Both the position numbers and the translations under genes were made by a program. The notes beneath the pieces are model-generated. The model had not been told where the DNA came from and ran no database searches. It saw only the letters and a program-made list of their open reading frames with translations. A stretch of DNA of 64,000 bases, from the NCBI RefSeq assembly GCF_001039355.2, contig NW_019773825.1:572941-636940 (forward strand), given 5' to 3'. This document shows, piece by piece, positions 42,201 to 55,103 of this stretch. This stretch comes from Lingula anatina. Lineage: Eukaryota; Brachiopoda; Lingulata; Lingulida; Lingulidae. How positions within the stretch are numbered: position 1 is the first letter of the stretch; each line of letters starts with the position of its first letter.

Positions 42201-45200
42201 AGTTCTACTCTGATCTGGATCCATGACTTTGTCTCCAAAGTTGAAGACAAATGTTCCAGGAACAGTACCCTAGAAAATGATATAAAGAAAACATTATTTT
42301 TCAAGTATTAAAAAATGAAAGACAGAGAAAAATTTCTTCCAAAAACATTGCCACAGAAAGATGGAATTAAAAGCATAATTTTCTAAATGTGACAATTTTT
42401 ATTGCATGTATAACTAACAATATCTTGTCTCTTATTACATCACATAACTGCAGGTATTATGCGTGAAAGTCTCAAATCTTGGTTATCATAAAGAAACCAA
42501 GCTGACAAGGTACTACTTAAAAGGTTTTTTTATATTTTCAATTTCTATTTATGTTCCTTGAAAGGAGCTATTAACCTACCTCCTCCATGCTAATATTGTA
42601 GGAGTCTTTAGTAAATTTTGGTGGTGCTTCATTCACATCATTGATGTTAAAAGTTACATCTGTAATCTAAATTTAAAATAGAATTCATATATTTATAGTT
42701 TTCATTTCATATGCTGATTCACTCAGTTTTGACCTAAAATGCTGAGCAGATAACTTTAATTAAAAAGACAATGTATCCCAAGGCCTATATTTTTTCTTTA
42801 AATTTGCTTGGAATTTGAAAAAAAAAATATTATTTTGACCACAAAGTTACATGTACTAAAAAAAAAATATTCCAATAAGTTGTATTGTTTAAGTACATTA
42901 TGTGTCAACAGAGATTATAAGCCAATTATATCCAGATAACTTACACTGTCAACAGAACCAGTGAAGCCAGACACTGAACACGTGGAAAATAGTCTGTACT
43001 GTAGGGATGACTGAAATATAAAACGATATTTAGTAATATGTTTTGTTCAATATCTAAATTAGTGATTCCCTTTCAAACCAAAATGGTTTTAAAAAGAACA
43101 TACAAAATATTAGGTTTAATAGAATCACTCAGAAGTAATATATAGTTAATGTGTGTGATGTGGAAAAGACATGATGATTTTTAGCGTGATCACTTACTGG
43201 AAAAGTATCATCATTGTTTTTGTCGAGTGGATTTTTCAGAATTAGTCTCCATTGTGTGGTGTTCAGGGTAACATATTCTGCATCAGGGGGAATCACAGCT
43301 TGTAACTGATTTAATGTGACATTGATCACACCAGCTGAAGGTCTTATTTGAGCTAACACAGAACCTGGGGCAGAGACAAGTAGAATGGGGTTAAAAACCA
43401 TAAAACATACTATTTGATAGAGCATATTTTTTAAAAATCCCACAAAATGAGTAAATTGTAACACAAAATTTACATTTGCTGTAAATCTTCTTGTTTTTCT
43501 TATGACAATTTTTTTGTTAAAAATGCAAGAGAAAAGATAATTATACCATGGTTCAAAGCATTGAAACTGTTTACTGTTCACCTTAGTATTTAAATCATAT
43601 TTATTATTACATTGAAAATCTTTAACATAGTGATATTTTGATTTACTGAACATTTTGAAATTTTGACTTTGTAATAAATTTCACAATTTAAACACTTATC
43701 ACTATTTTTTACCTGTGGCCATATTTTCTGGCAAATCAACAGAGTGCACAGTTTGTGAAGTTCTGCTTACTCCTTGGCTGATCACTTCTATACACTGCAG
43801 CTGAGAAGCTACAATCCAAGAGGAAAAAAAGTAAGTCTTACAACCCTTTATAATTTAACTGATCAGGAAGGAGAGTCATTAATGCCTAATCACTACAATA
43901 AAAAAATGATTTAAGAATGAAACTTATATAAATTATGTTGGATCCAGTGTGCCACTCCCCCCCCCAGCTACAAAAATACCCCTTTTTTCTTTCTCCCTCC
44001 CCTAGAAATAAATCAATGCCAAGCAATTTTTCTATCCGTGGACCCAACGTTACAGTGAAATTGTCCTTATCTACCATTTTTTAATACTGGTGAGCTAAGT
44101 GAGGCAAAAAGTTTACAACCTTGTACACCCCCTCCTCCCTTAGGAAAATCAAAATGAAGAGAAAAAATTCTTTTCCTGACCTATGCTCTGCGGCAGAGGA
44201 GGTAATATAGTTGTCACTGTAGTAGAAGGCTGCGTGGTGGGTGGTACTGTTGATGTGGTAGACGCTGTTGATGTTGATGCAGCAGTGGTAGTCTCCGTCT
44301 GGTTGACAGTGATCACCAACACTGCAAGTGCCTGTCTGGTGACTGGGTTGTCTAATTGGTAAGCCTGGAGATGGGGAACAAAATGTTATGTAATGCGTAG
44401 GGAAAATATATCAGTATGCACAGCTCTTCGTGATACACTGACAGAGTGACCCTTAAAATTAAGGTGAATTTCTTTCTTACTTTTATTTTGCTGAAAAAAT
44501 GAAAATATTTTAATATTTATAAGACAGCTTCATCTTATACAAATGTCATTTACTTTTTGTACACTTAAAAGAGAAAAGAGACACTTACCCCCAGTGTAAG
44601 GGTGACTTGAGAGGCTCCAGTAAGTGGCCTTGCTATACCAATAGTGCCAGTGATGTCATCTATCAAAAAGTTGCTGGAATACTCAGTTGGGTGCACTGAA
44701 ATAAGAAAACAAAATGCTTCTATAAGATTTCCATTGCTTTCTTTATAATCAATGTATAATATAAACATTTTTGTATTTAAAAAGTTCTTTTTAAAGTTTC
44801 CTATTAAGCTGTTTGAGTAATGGAATAATAAAAAGTGAAACTAGTCACTAGAATATTTTGACTCTGCTGTTAACATTTGTCATATGCTACAATCATATTT
44901 TCTCCAGTTCAGTGTTAACTATTTCAGAGCACTTTTCTCACCTGACTTAATCTGGTACCTGACAGCAGTGTTAATCTGCAGGTCCTGGTCATAGGCATGA
45001 ATGGGAGCTGGTGATGTGGTTAGCACACCGGTTTCCTGGAATATGTGGTTTTACTGTCAGTTATGTATGACTTATACTTTAGACCACTAAGGTTTATCAG
45101 TTCACATACATAACTATATACATTCAAACTCATACATTTTAGAGAAGAAAAAGGCCACTTAGTTACAATTACATCTTATAGAATTACAATAAGCTCGCTG

Positions 45201-48200
45201 TCCAGCCACAATCATCATAATGCAAATCCAGAAAAAAAAGGGTGCCATTTATATTGTATAGTACCAGTAATTGAAAAAGATTCCAGCTCAACATCAAAGA
45301 ATTTCTGTACTATTGATATCAAAAGTTCAATTTAAAAGCAATTGATAAATGTTTGACATTCCAAAATGTCCAAAAATAGGTGTACTCAAGGTAAGACTCT
45401 GGGCCATAAAATGAAGTTTTACGTTGGAGAATATCAAGTGTAATTTTGCTGCAAGATCTTGCCCTCTTACCTTATCAGTGACAGAGGCAGTGTAGGCATT
45501 CTGAGTGAAGGCTGGGTTCATGTTGTCCTTGTCTTCCAACCTGATCACAACAGTGGCAGAGGAAGAGAGGGGTTGCTGGCCATAGGCTGGATCATCCTGG
45601 AAGTAAAGATAACATCAGCAAAGCTGCCTTTGTGTCCATCTTGTCATGACTTGAAGAATGTTTTAGATAAGCATCATCACAGAAGGACATTATACCTTTG
45701 TACCTAGGTGATGATCAGATATTATCCAAGGGATCACAATCTTTTAATTGCAGACTAAATATGTCTTGAACACACTGTTGACTTTATGAATTAAATAAGA
45801 CTGTAGAATGCAGTGTTCTCTTTGAATACAAAACTTAAGTTCTGTCTCTAGGAGTGGTTAAGATATGGCATAAATTAATTCAAAAGTAAGTGTAAAATGA
45901 AACTACTGTTGTATGCTAATAATATACGTCTTATTTCAGATGATAAGCTGCACTCACCCACCCATGACTCAGGGGAAGGCCATATACAAATAAAGTGTGT
46001 GCGTGTTCTGTACCAAAAGCAAGAAAAGACAGCCTTTTGGTGTCTGCCTTTTAACTTATTATTTTTTCTTTTCTTTTCTTTTACTTTTTTTTTTTTTTGT
46101 TAAATAATTTTTTTCTGTCAACTCACCACAGCTTTCACAAGGATGCTGTAGGTCCCTGGACCTTTGCTGTAGTCCAGCTCCTGGACAACGGTCACCATTC
46201 CTGCTGTTGGGGCAGGTATGGCAAAGTGACCACTGTTTGAATCCTTAAAATGAAATTAAAATTATTAAGATTACAGTGACCAACAGTCAAACTTCAGAAT
46301 GCAGTATTTATATTGCCATAGAATATTATAATATCATTCTATCACATTAAAAAAATTAAATGCAAAAAATTAAAAACAAGCGATGTTTTCATTTGAATGA
46401 AAATAACATATAATTTATTAGTATACATAAAATGTATAGTTATTTTATACATACTGTGATATAGAAGCGCACATTTCCTCCAGTTTTATCAGGATCATTT
46501 ACTTTTTCCTTGAGGTTCATAATTGTGGTACCCACGGGAGATAACTGCAAGCACATAGTGAAATAACTCTAAATGACAGCATCTCCAATACATGATATAT
46601 TCTTCAAATATCCATAAAAGTAGGCAAAAATTAATACGTTTTTGAATGCATGAACTAAATGCAGTTAAGAATGTCTACCAATTTACTAAGGAACAGTCAA
46701 ACTTCAACTTAAAGGTAAGTCTTATTTAACACTTAATCCTATTTATTTCATTTAATTTCACTATAAATTATCACTGTGCTCTAGGACAATCTACAAGCAG
46801 TCATTCTGTTGTCTGTCATGCTATGCAAGATATGATAACTACCTACCTCTGAGATACTGAGGAAGTATTTGGATGCTGAGAAGACAGGGGGGCTTTCATT
46901 TACATCCACTACATTTACTATCACATCAGCAGCCTGCAAGGTGGTAAATGTAACTTATTCAGATATTGAATTTGTATACCTGGCCCGGAGTCCACAACTA
47001 CATGCTATGTTGATTAAAGAATCATTTTTCTGATATTCAGATTTCAAAGTTAACAGAAGCATGCAATATTTTAAAAATACATCATTACCAAAAAGAAAAT
47101 ACAAGGATGACCCATTGGATATCATCAAGATGCCATGTACACCAGAGAAAATGAGTTCAATCAATTTTATGGAATTAGATAAAGAACTTTTGATGGAGAG
47201 AAAACAGCAGAAAAGAGAAAAAGTGATAATATTTGTAAGTCTTTATAGCTATACGTGATAAACTGTACCTGCTGCACTCTAACCTGTGCACCACTATAAC
47301 CCACTGTGGTACAGCTGCTCTGGATAGTGTATCTCAACGTGTCCTGGTAACAAGAAAAAAACACGAGTTCTAAGTTATATCTTTTAAAATTCATATGTCT
47401 AATTTCATATTTTTCGATAAGTGATATTTTTAAAAGAGTAATTTTTTATTGTTTTGTAAATAAGTAAATGTTTAAAATGATATGGGTTAAGAGCAATTTT
47501 GATATGGTTATGAGTAGACCTGCTACTGTCTCTGCTTTAAGCAAAGTAAATTATGTTTGCAACACAAGGCTCCTCTCTTAGCAAATAATCTCTTTTATCT
47601 TTACATGAAACTGAAGTACAATCACTTGGCAAATAACCAATGTTGCTTATGAGTTAAACTCTTAAATTTTTTTATGGGGGAGGGGGGAGATGGGGAGAAG
47701 ACTTAAGAATAAAGCCTCACAATGTATAGCTCACCGGATAACTGTCATCATTATTGGGATCCAATGGTTGCTTTAGCACCAGCCCTCTGTTTAAACTCTC
47801 CAGAGTGACCAGTCCACTAGGAGTATTCCCCACTGGTGACATTCTATCTAACTGAACATTGAAGGCTGTCGATGAAGGCTGGAATCTCACTAACACAGCA
47901 CCTTGAATGTATAATAGTCATGGTTGGTGCTGTTGTTAAGTAAGGGCCATTCCACATTATCTTCCATCATTGACTTCTTATCCCCTTTCCACAGAGGAAC
48001 AGCCTGTTACATTAATCTAACATGCATTATATCACTTATATGGTATTTCTTAAATGTCAACCTCTCCATAGGAATAAAATGTAATAGATATTATAAACAT
48101 AATCAATAGAATTTTACTGGATGATTAAATGAAAAAAAAATCATTTTCATTTTACAAAATTCTTGGTTGAGCAAAAAGTCTTATTTATGTTGCTAACATT

Positions 48201-49328
48201 TCTATGATTGCCATACTTGTTGTCTTGTAGACTGCAATAAAGAAATCTATAACAAGAATGGAGCGTTCTTAGAGCAGAAAAATACTAAGTAGTACACGTA
48301 CAGCTGTCAATCACAATTGATACCATCAGGTAATTTTACAATGGTACCCTTCAACCAGTTTATTCATCTTTATACATGTAACATCATTTCATCTTAATTT
48401 TCCAACTGTGATGCATTTGGCCAGGTTAAGTGATTTTTCTCTTTCTTAACTAGATAGAAAAAGTAGATGCCAAAAGTGAAAACTGATTTTGCATACAAAT
48501 TAAGGTCTCGGCCCTCCTTGTGCCTGGTGCCAAAACTGAGTGGAAGCCTCCATTTCTCAATCTCAGAACCCATTTATTTCTCATAAACCCTACCACAGAT
48601 CAATTGTGGTGAATAAGGACACAAAATCCACATTAAAGTAAATATGAATTGTCTTACAAAACAATATACATTGACAGATAAGCTAAATTACTCATTATAA
48701 TGAGATAATAAATGAGTTGATGAGCTGAGTTAACTGCTGTGAACTCAGGTGAGTTATCCTGTGACCTGATTAATCATCTGTCCCCTTGACTAAATGTCAG
48801 TTCCGGCAAAGCCACTAAGTATCTTTTAAAATGGTTAAAACAAACTGTTTTAGATTGATGAAAGTTTATCAATCCAGGTAGATTTATCAATAACTAGGTT
48901 AAACTTTATAAACTATGGACAAAAACCAAAATCATCCAGTGTAAACAGTGTTTAATTCTTACAACACCAATTTTGATACATGATAGTGACCACGCAACAC
49001 AGTTTTCTCACTTATCTTGTGGTAATGGTAACTAAATTTACTCACCAACCCTTGAATTTTCAGGGACCTGTTCAACTCCAAGTTCTGGTCTTGAGTACAT
49101 GACCTCAATGCACTGACCATCTGAAACCAAAATAAAGTTGAACTTCTTTAATTTGGATTTTTTCTTATACACTCTGTATAGTATTGTGTACAGTATGAGT
49201 GCAGCGGATTTCCCATGTAGCAAAATGCATTGCATTTGCATTGAAATTGAAGACAAACTCAAAATAAACTTACCTGCTTTAAAAAATAAGGTTATATACG
49301 TTCCAATGATAAGTAGTTGCTTCCACAT
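39287..49328 (-). CDS. Cadherin-repeat transmembrane receptor with a duplicated ten-exon cassette
   Basis: Twenty-two exons (5' to 3'): 49328-49274, 49120-49046, 47901-47735, 47343-47269, 46933-46847, 46544-46455, 46243-46127, 45596-45471, 45035-44942, 44695-44589, 44364-44181, 43808-43713, 43364-43198, 43010-42945, 42666-42580, 42269-42180, 41923-41807, 41696-41565, 41053-40960, 40803-40691, 40458-40179, 39966-39287. All phases agree, giving 1032 residues. Exon 1 is a signal peptide (MWKQLLIIGTYITLFFKAG). Exons 2-11 and 12-21 are two copies of one cassette, each with about three cadherin repeats (DVNESPPVF, DKDNMNPAF; DVNEAPPKF) and a Thr/Ser-rich linker. Exon 22 encodes a membrane span (MIIIGVVAGNLLFFLITIVV) and a ~200-residue tail with FPPPPDDL and a C-terminal FTAL. 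It is probably a calcium-dependent adhesion or signalling receptor. The family beyond cadherin is not identified. Confidence 0.88.
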
Positions 49329-51440
49329 CTTCAGTGTGCACAGCTATATACAAGTTTGTATATGTCAACTTTTTAAAAACCTGCAGCTGAGAACCCTATA
49401 ATCCTCTACTAAAATAAAACAAAAACAAAACTTAAAAAACTCCCAACCATGAGCAAAAACTGCAGTACATCCAACTTGAAAAAGCGCAACACTTGAGACA
49501 GCGTTTGATGTTTGGAATCTGTCAGAATATTTGCCTCGTTGGTGGTTCACAAAACAAAAAGTATCCTTACACAGATATATCCAGCACAGACTTGATGAAC
49601 TTGTACACCTCACGGATTTCACAGCAGCAATGTCAGCCACTCCTGTAATGTATACTGCCTACGCTGTATGTAAATAAGAGATCAAATCCAGGCAAGGACA
49701 CTTTTATATCACATTTATTTTTATTTTCTCTCTCGGACAATGAGACAACAGAAGTCTTTATGCTGGCTTCCTGATGCAGATTTCTCCAGACATGCAACCC
49801 AGAAGCCAAGCTACGCATGGACCCCATTAAATGGACGTCAAGAGATAATGCTGATTTGCTTTGTCATGCAAACAATGGGGATTTTTTTTACCATTTTTGG
49901 ACAGGATATTTTAGATGATGGAGTTTCTTCTTTTTATAATCTAATATGAAGATTGAGCATGAATACGTGTATGCTGAGGGATAAGCTCGAAGTTTTTGAA
50001 TGTTGAAGATTTTAAATTGCTGGCAGAGTTTAAATGTATCAAACCCAATTATAGACCAATAGTTTTCATGTTTTGCATGCAAAATAATTCTTACTTAATG
50101 CACAAATTGAATATGTTTTTATCAAATGTGAACAATAATATTAAAGAAACAAAATTTCCCATCTACAAAAGTGAGCCATACTAAAGCTAAAATGTCAAAT
50201 AAAAAGCGATGTTTTGACAAAAGTTCAAATAGATATAAATTTCGCAAGGCATCTATCTGCATTCAATATATCTTTCAATCTGTGGGAAAAGAATGCAAGG
50301 TGACAGTCACATTAAGACCTTCAAAAAGTATAGATACTGCACGGTACCAAATATGATAAACATCCTCACTGTCCACTTATATAGCTGATACAATGAGATG
50401 ATCCCTGGAGATGACTTTTATATATATATACAGAAGGGGTACTTCATCATAAGGTTCCAGCACTCTGTGAATCACTCATGCATCAGATCTTCATCGCACC
50501 AAACTGTTGTTTTCTACATTAAGATGAGTCGATTGTCCATCTGGTCTCTGGTCTAAATGGTCAGTGGTCAGATAGATCACTGTACACACCCAGTCTAACC
50601 AGCTATAATGGTAATGGTTTTCTGCATACAGGTGCAATGTGGAGAGATAATGTGGGAAAGCTTGACAAAGTTTTGTAAATAAGCAATAAACATAAATAAA
50701 ACTTTGACACCTAGATTTTTTCACACGAGTGGATTATTTGAATGTATTTAAATGGGATTTCATTTTTTTTTTTTTTTTTTTTGCTTAATACTGCAGAGTG
50801 AGAGGCATTCAAGTCTACTTAAAATTATTGTTCACTATATTTCATCAGAAATCTACAAAGGTTTTCCCATTTAAATTTACTGTACCATATCATGTGACCT
50901 GCTATTCAAAGTCAGCAAACAACTTTATATATGAAAAATTAAGAAAACTTAAATAAAGAATTTCAATTTCTTTATCCTTACCTGTGTAATAATTCTATCC
51001 CATTAAAAAGACATCATTACACAACCAAAAAAGCATACAGAGGTTTATTGCCTTTAAATCAATAAACCAAATTATTCCATCAAAATTTAAAAAATACTAA
51101 CCTTGCTGAAATTCCTTTTGAAATCCCTGCAGCAAATATAATGCTCCCCTCTTTGAGAATACTAAAACTTAAATCCCCTGTTGTGTCACTGACTACAATT
51201 AGGTAGTATATGACTGACCCAGGCAGAATATTCATCACAGGTAGCAGGTAATATTAAATTCAAGATTCTATCTAATTGGGTGACACCACATGCAATGCAC
51301 ATGTATAAGAATTAAGATAATATGATAGGAGATCTACTACAGAATTTCCCTTATTCTATGAAGACACTGTTTATTAAGGATATACACACTGTAAATTTTT
51401 AAGCACCTGCTAAAAAGCAGGAAGAGTTTACTCAAAGGCA

Positions 51441-51475
<35 letters not shown>

Positions 51476-52315
51476 GGAGAGAAAGAGAGAGAGAGAGGTA
51501 AGAATTATCAAGGGAAGTTTTTGGCAATGTTGCCTTCACATGAAATATCCTAGCTGTTCATCCCATTTCTATGTAACACATACAAATATGTGTAACACAT
51601 ACAAAATAAATGTTTATATAACACTCCAAAATGGTCTTAGTTGGTTTGCAAGAGGAAAGTCCAAAATAATATCCTAACTTCCAAAGAATTTCAGTGATTC
51701 TATACAAATCATTTATACCATATAAAGAATATTTTACGAAAAAGAAAACTTCTATACTAATTGCAGATTAATTGATCATAAAGTTAATGGGTCAGAAAAA
51801 TACATTTTCTTTTTAAAATAATTGCTCTAGTGGTTCATTGGTCTACATGCATGGCTAATAGACAAAAAGACTCACTGATACATTCAAGAAGTAGTGATGT
51901 AATGTGCACCTATCTACAAAATGAATGAGATAATGATTTAAGTTAAGTTCAACATTTAAGCACCTTTGGATTTGGATTATGCCTTCAAAACAGATGGTAC
52001 AAAATAACAAAACAATTACATTATATAAACACTTAAATATCTTCTATTAGCCAAGTTAATAACATACTGTAAGATGATCGATTACAGTAAATTATCTAAA
52101 GTCAATATCAATAGGGCAGAAAATAGAGTTTAAAAAAATAAATAAAAATGTCAATAAACTTGTCAGTTGATAAATTGTTATAGAAAAAGTGCTATCTATT
52201 TATTTTATTTTCCAAACAAACCAAGCTCCTGAATCCTTCATATGCCTGCTTACACAATGCAAATTACAAACCACAAATGAACATTTAATTTAATTTAATC
52301 TGTCTTTTATATCTG
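49329..52315. other. Intergenic region between the two cadherin-type genes; no gene seen
   Basis: About 3 kb of AT-rich sequence, holding the promoter of the downstream gene and the 3' end of the upstream one. Small open frames lack domains. No clear TATA box or repeat was found beyond a microsatellite and a T-run near 50765. Confidence 0.5.
51441..51497 (+). repeat. (GT)n(GA)n microsatellite
   Basis: About seven GT then more than twenty mostly GA units. Confidence 0.95.
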
Positions 52316-55060
52316 TCATTTTTTACTTGGTGACTGACTTAAGAATAACTTGTATCGCGTTGAATTCCATTTGTCTCTTTGATATGTCCGTGGCTTGGCC
52401 TCCTCTAAATCATACGTGTCTAACATGTACTTGGTGCCCACCCGAGAACGACTCCTTAAAAAAATAAAATAAAATAAACACAGATGTTAAAAGGCACAAT
52501 TCCACATAACTCCATACACAATTTCATTAATTGTTTGCATCAATAAATATTAAAAAAAAAAAAAAGCACATGTTATAGAGTTTAAAAACATCCCTTTTGA
52601 TTAAAAAAATGTGTTTACAGGCATGTCAACCTCACTAAAGTATATAAAGTGCATTCTGATTTTATATCTGAACAAAGCAGCAATACATTCTTGTGCACTT
52701 TCAATAGATCTCACAAGAATCAGTTAATTTCATCAGTTATTTACATGTACTATGTAGTAGATACTTTAAGCCACCTTTTCTCACCTGACGAAAAAAGCTG
52801 CCAGAAGCAGGCCGATGGTCAGCACAGCAACGACAGCCCCAACAGAGAGTTTTACAGCCCAGGAGTTTGTTGACATCTCTTGGCTGTCTGCACCAGCAGG
52901 ATTCCCCACAACACCCTCAGTTGTTCCCAGAGTCACCTGCTTTGACATTTCTGTTGTGTTGGGAAAATCTTTCCATATATGAGTTGTTAATTTTGTGGAA
53001 TTCATTATGACTGTTTCATTTGAGACACTGGAAATGGTACTGTTAAAGTCTCCTTGGGGAGTTTCAGTCACATTATTGTTTGTAACAACAACAGAAGAAA
53101 AAGTTGTGCCAGATGCTTCAGAACCATTCTGTCCAGTAAAACCAGGACTGAATGATTCAGTTACCCCTGTGCCTGTGATATTCTGGTCAGTGAAACTACT
53201 GGAAGTGTAATTCTTTATTTGTGGTGTTCCTGTGCTGTTCCTGTGTTCATTACTGTCCTCAGTGGTGCCACCTGGAGGCCATTTGCTGGGACCCGTCTCC
53301 ATGGTTACAGCTGTGTTGGATGTGCTGTTATAATTGTGTTTGGTTGTGCCGATGACTACTGTGTTAGCTGTGACAGTCAGAATGCTAGGATATGATATCA
53401 TAGTGGAATCAGAAAGATTTGTATTATGCATAATATCAGTTGTTTGTGTTGTAATATCTCCAGGGTTTGGTGAACCAGATAAATTGGTATTTCTTGTGGC
53501 AGCACTTGTTGTCACTCCCCCAGAACTCAAAGGTGTAGTCACACTTGATATAAATGAACTAAAAGTGGCTGTTCCATCTGTTGCGGGGGTAACTGTATTA
53601 CCAGAACTGCCTGTGTTAAGGGTTCCATCAGGAACCAAAGGTTGTGTACCAGCAGACGTAGTTGTTCTACTTGTAGCATTGCCGCTTGCCATTGTTGTTT
53701 CCAAAATGTCACTAGTATTCGAGGTGGTTCCAGCATCAGTAGCCCCTGACACTGAAGATATGTTGGTGGATGTTGGAGTTATTGATGTAGAGTTGTAGTC
53801 ACCAGTAGCACTGGTGTATAGTGATATTCCCCCAGGTCTAGTTAACCCAGGGCTCACTGTCGTGGGAGTGTGTGCATGCTCTGTGACATAGACGATAACA
53901 CTAGCAACAGCATATTTGTCAGAGTTATCCTCTTGGTATCCCTGAAGTATGAAGTGTTTAGAATTCAATAAATATGGTCTCATGTTAATCATTATCAATT
54001 ATTAGTTTAAAAAGATTAGGGTGAAGGATGACAAGAAAAGTCAGATAAATTATAGGGATAATATATATACAGGGGCGTAACGAGACCTTTAAAAATTGTA
54101 CGCACAGATTTTTTAAATTCCCAGCAAAATGTAGACTAACGCAAGAGATGAAGGACAGCGTAATTACAGCATATGTACCACACATCGCAGCTTAATTTCA
54201 ATTAATAATAAAATCATCATTTAGTCAGAAATATTCTCGCAATTAAAAAAGTTTCAATATTCTTATTACCCAGAACGATATATTTATTTAAAAGGAGGCT
54301 AGCTTCGTATATGTGGAACCCCCTTCGAATAATCCTGGATCCACCTCTGAGATGAACTAACATACGGTTTCATTCACGTTACATGTGGATGCATGGCTCC
54401 CAAAAACAACCAATTGTACGACACGACAGAGCTCTGATACATCTAAGTTTAATTATTTGTTTGTAAAAATTGCCCATGTCACCCTGTTAGTTTGGAGGGG
54501 TAAACTGGGTCAAGTCCGTGTCAAAATTCTTTGAAGCTTTGCAGGAAAAATTCTTCCTTTGTTTCTTTAGCTCCTTCTTAAACCTGGTGTTCAGATTTTA
54601 TCTAGTGCCCCCAGGGTTGCGGGAGCTGCACTTTGAAAATAACACTCAGGCAGATTTTTACCTGAGATAAATATCGCCAGTGAGAATGCGTTCGATATTC
54701 TGAAGAAAGAGGGTACAGAAGAGTTGAGGGCCACTGAACCCTCCAATTAAGAGGTAAAGGAAGTTCCAGTTTGATGGATGATTAAGATAGGACTTACAGG
54801 TATTGATTACCTCAGTTTGCAAGACAGGGGAGGGGGGTCAGAACAATTGTGCCTATACATTTGTTCTGACCCCCCTCCCCTGTCTTAACAATTGTGCCTA
54901 TACATTTGATGCAGAGGATTTGTACATACAGGTGACTTTAATAAGCAGAGGATTTTGTTTTATATTCCGTGAAAAATACACTAAATTTATATAAAATAAT
55001 ATCATGGTTGGCCAAAAATTGTACGCACAGTGCATCCGTGCGTATGCCTAGCTACGCCCA

Positions 55061-55103
<43 letters not shown>

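Noticed and set aside
52995-53798. Open frames on the plus strand (71 and 154 codons)
   Set aside because: They are antisense to the Thr/Ser-rich stalk exon of the receptor gene; low-complexity ACA/ACC repeats keep the opposite strand open.
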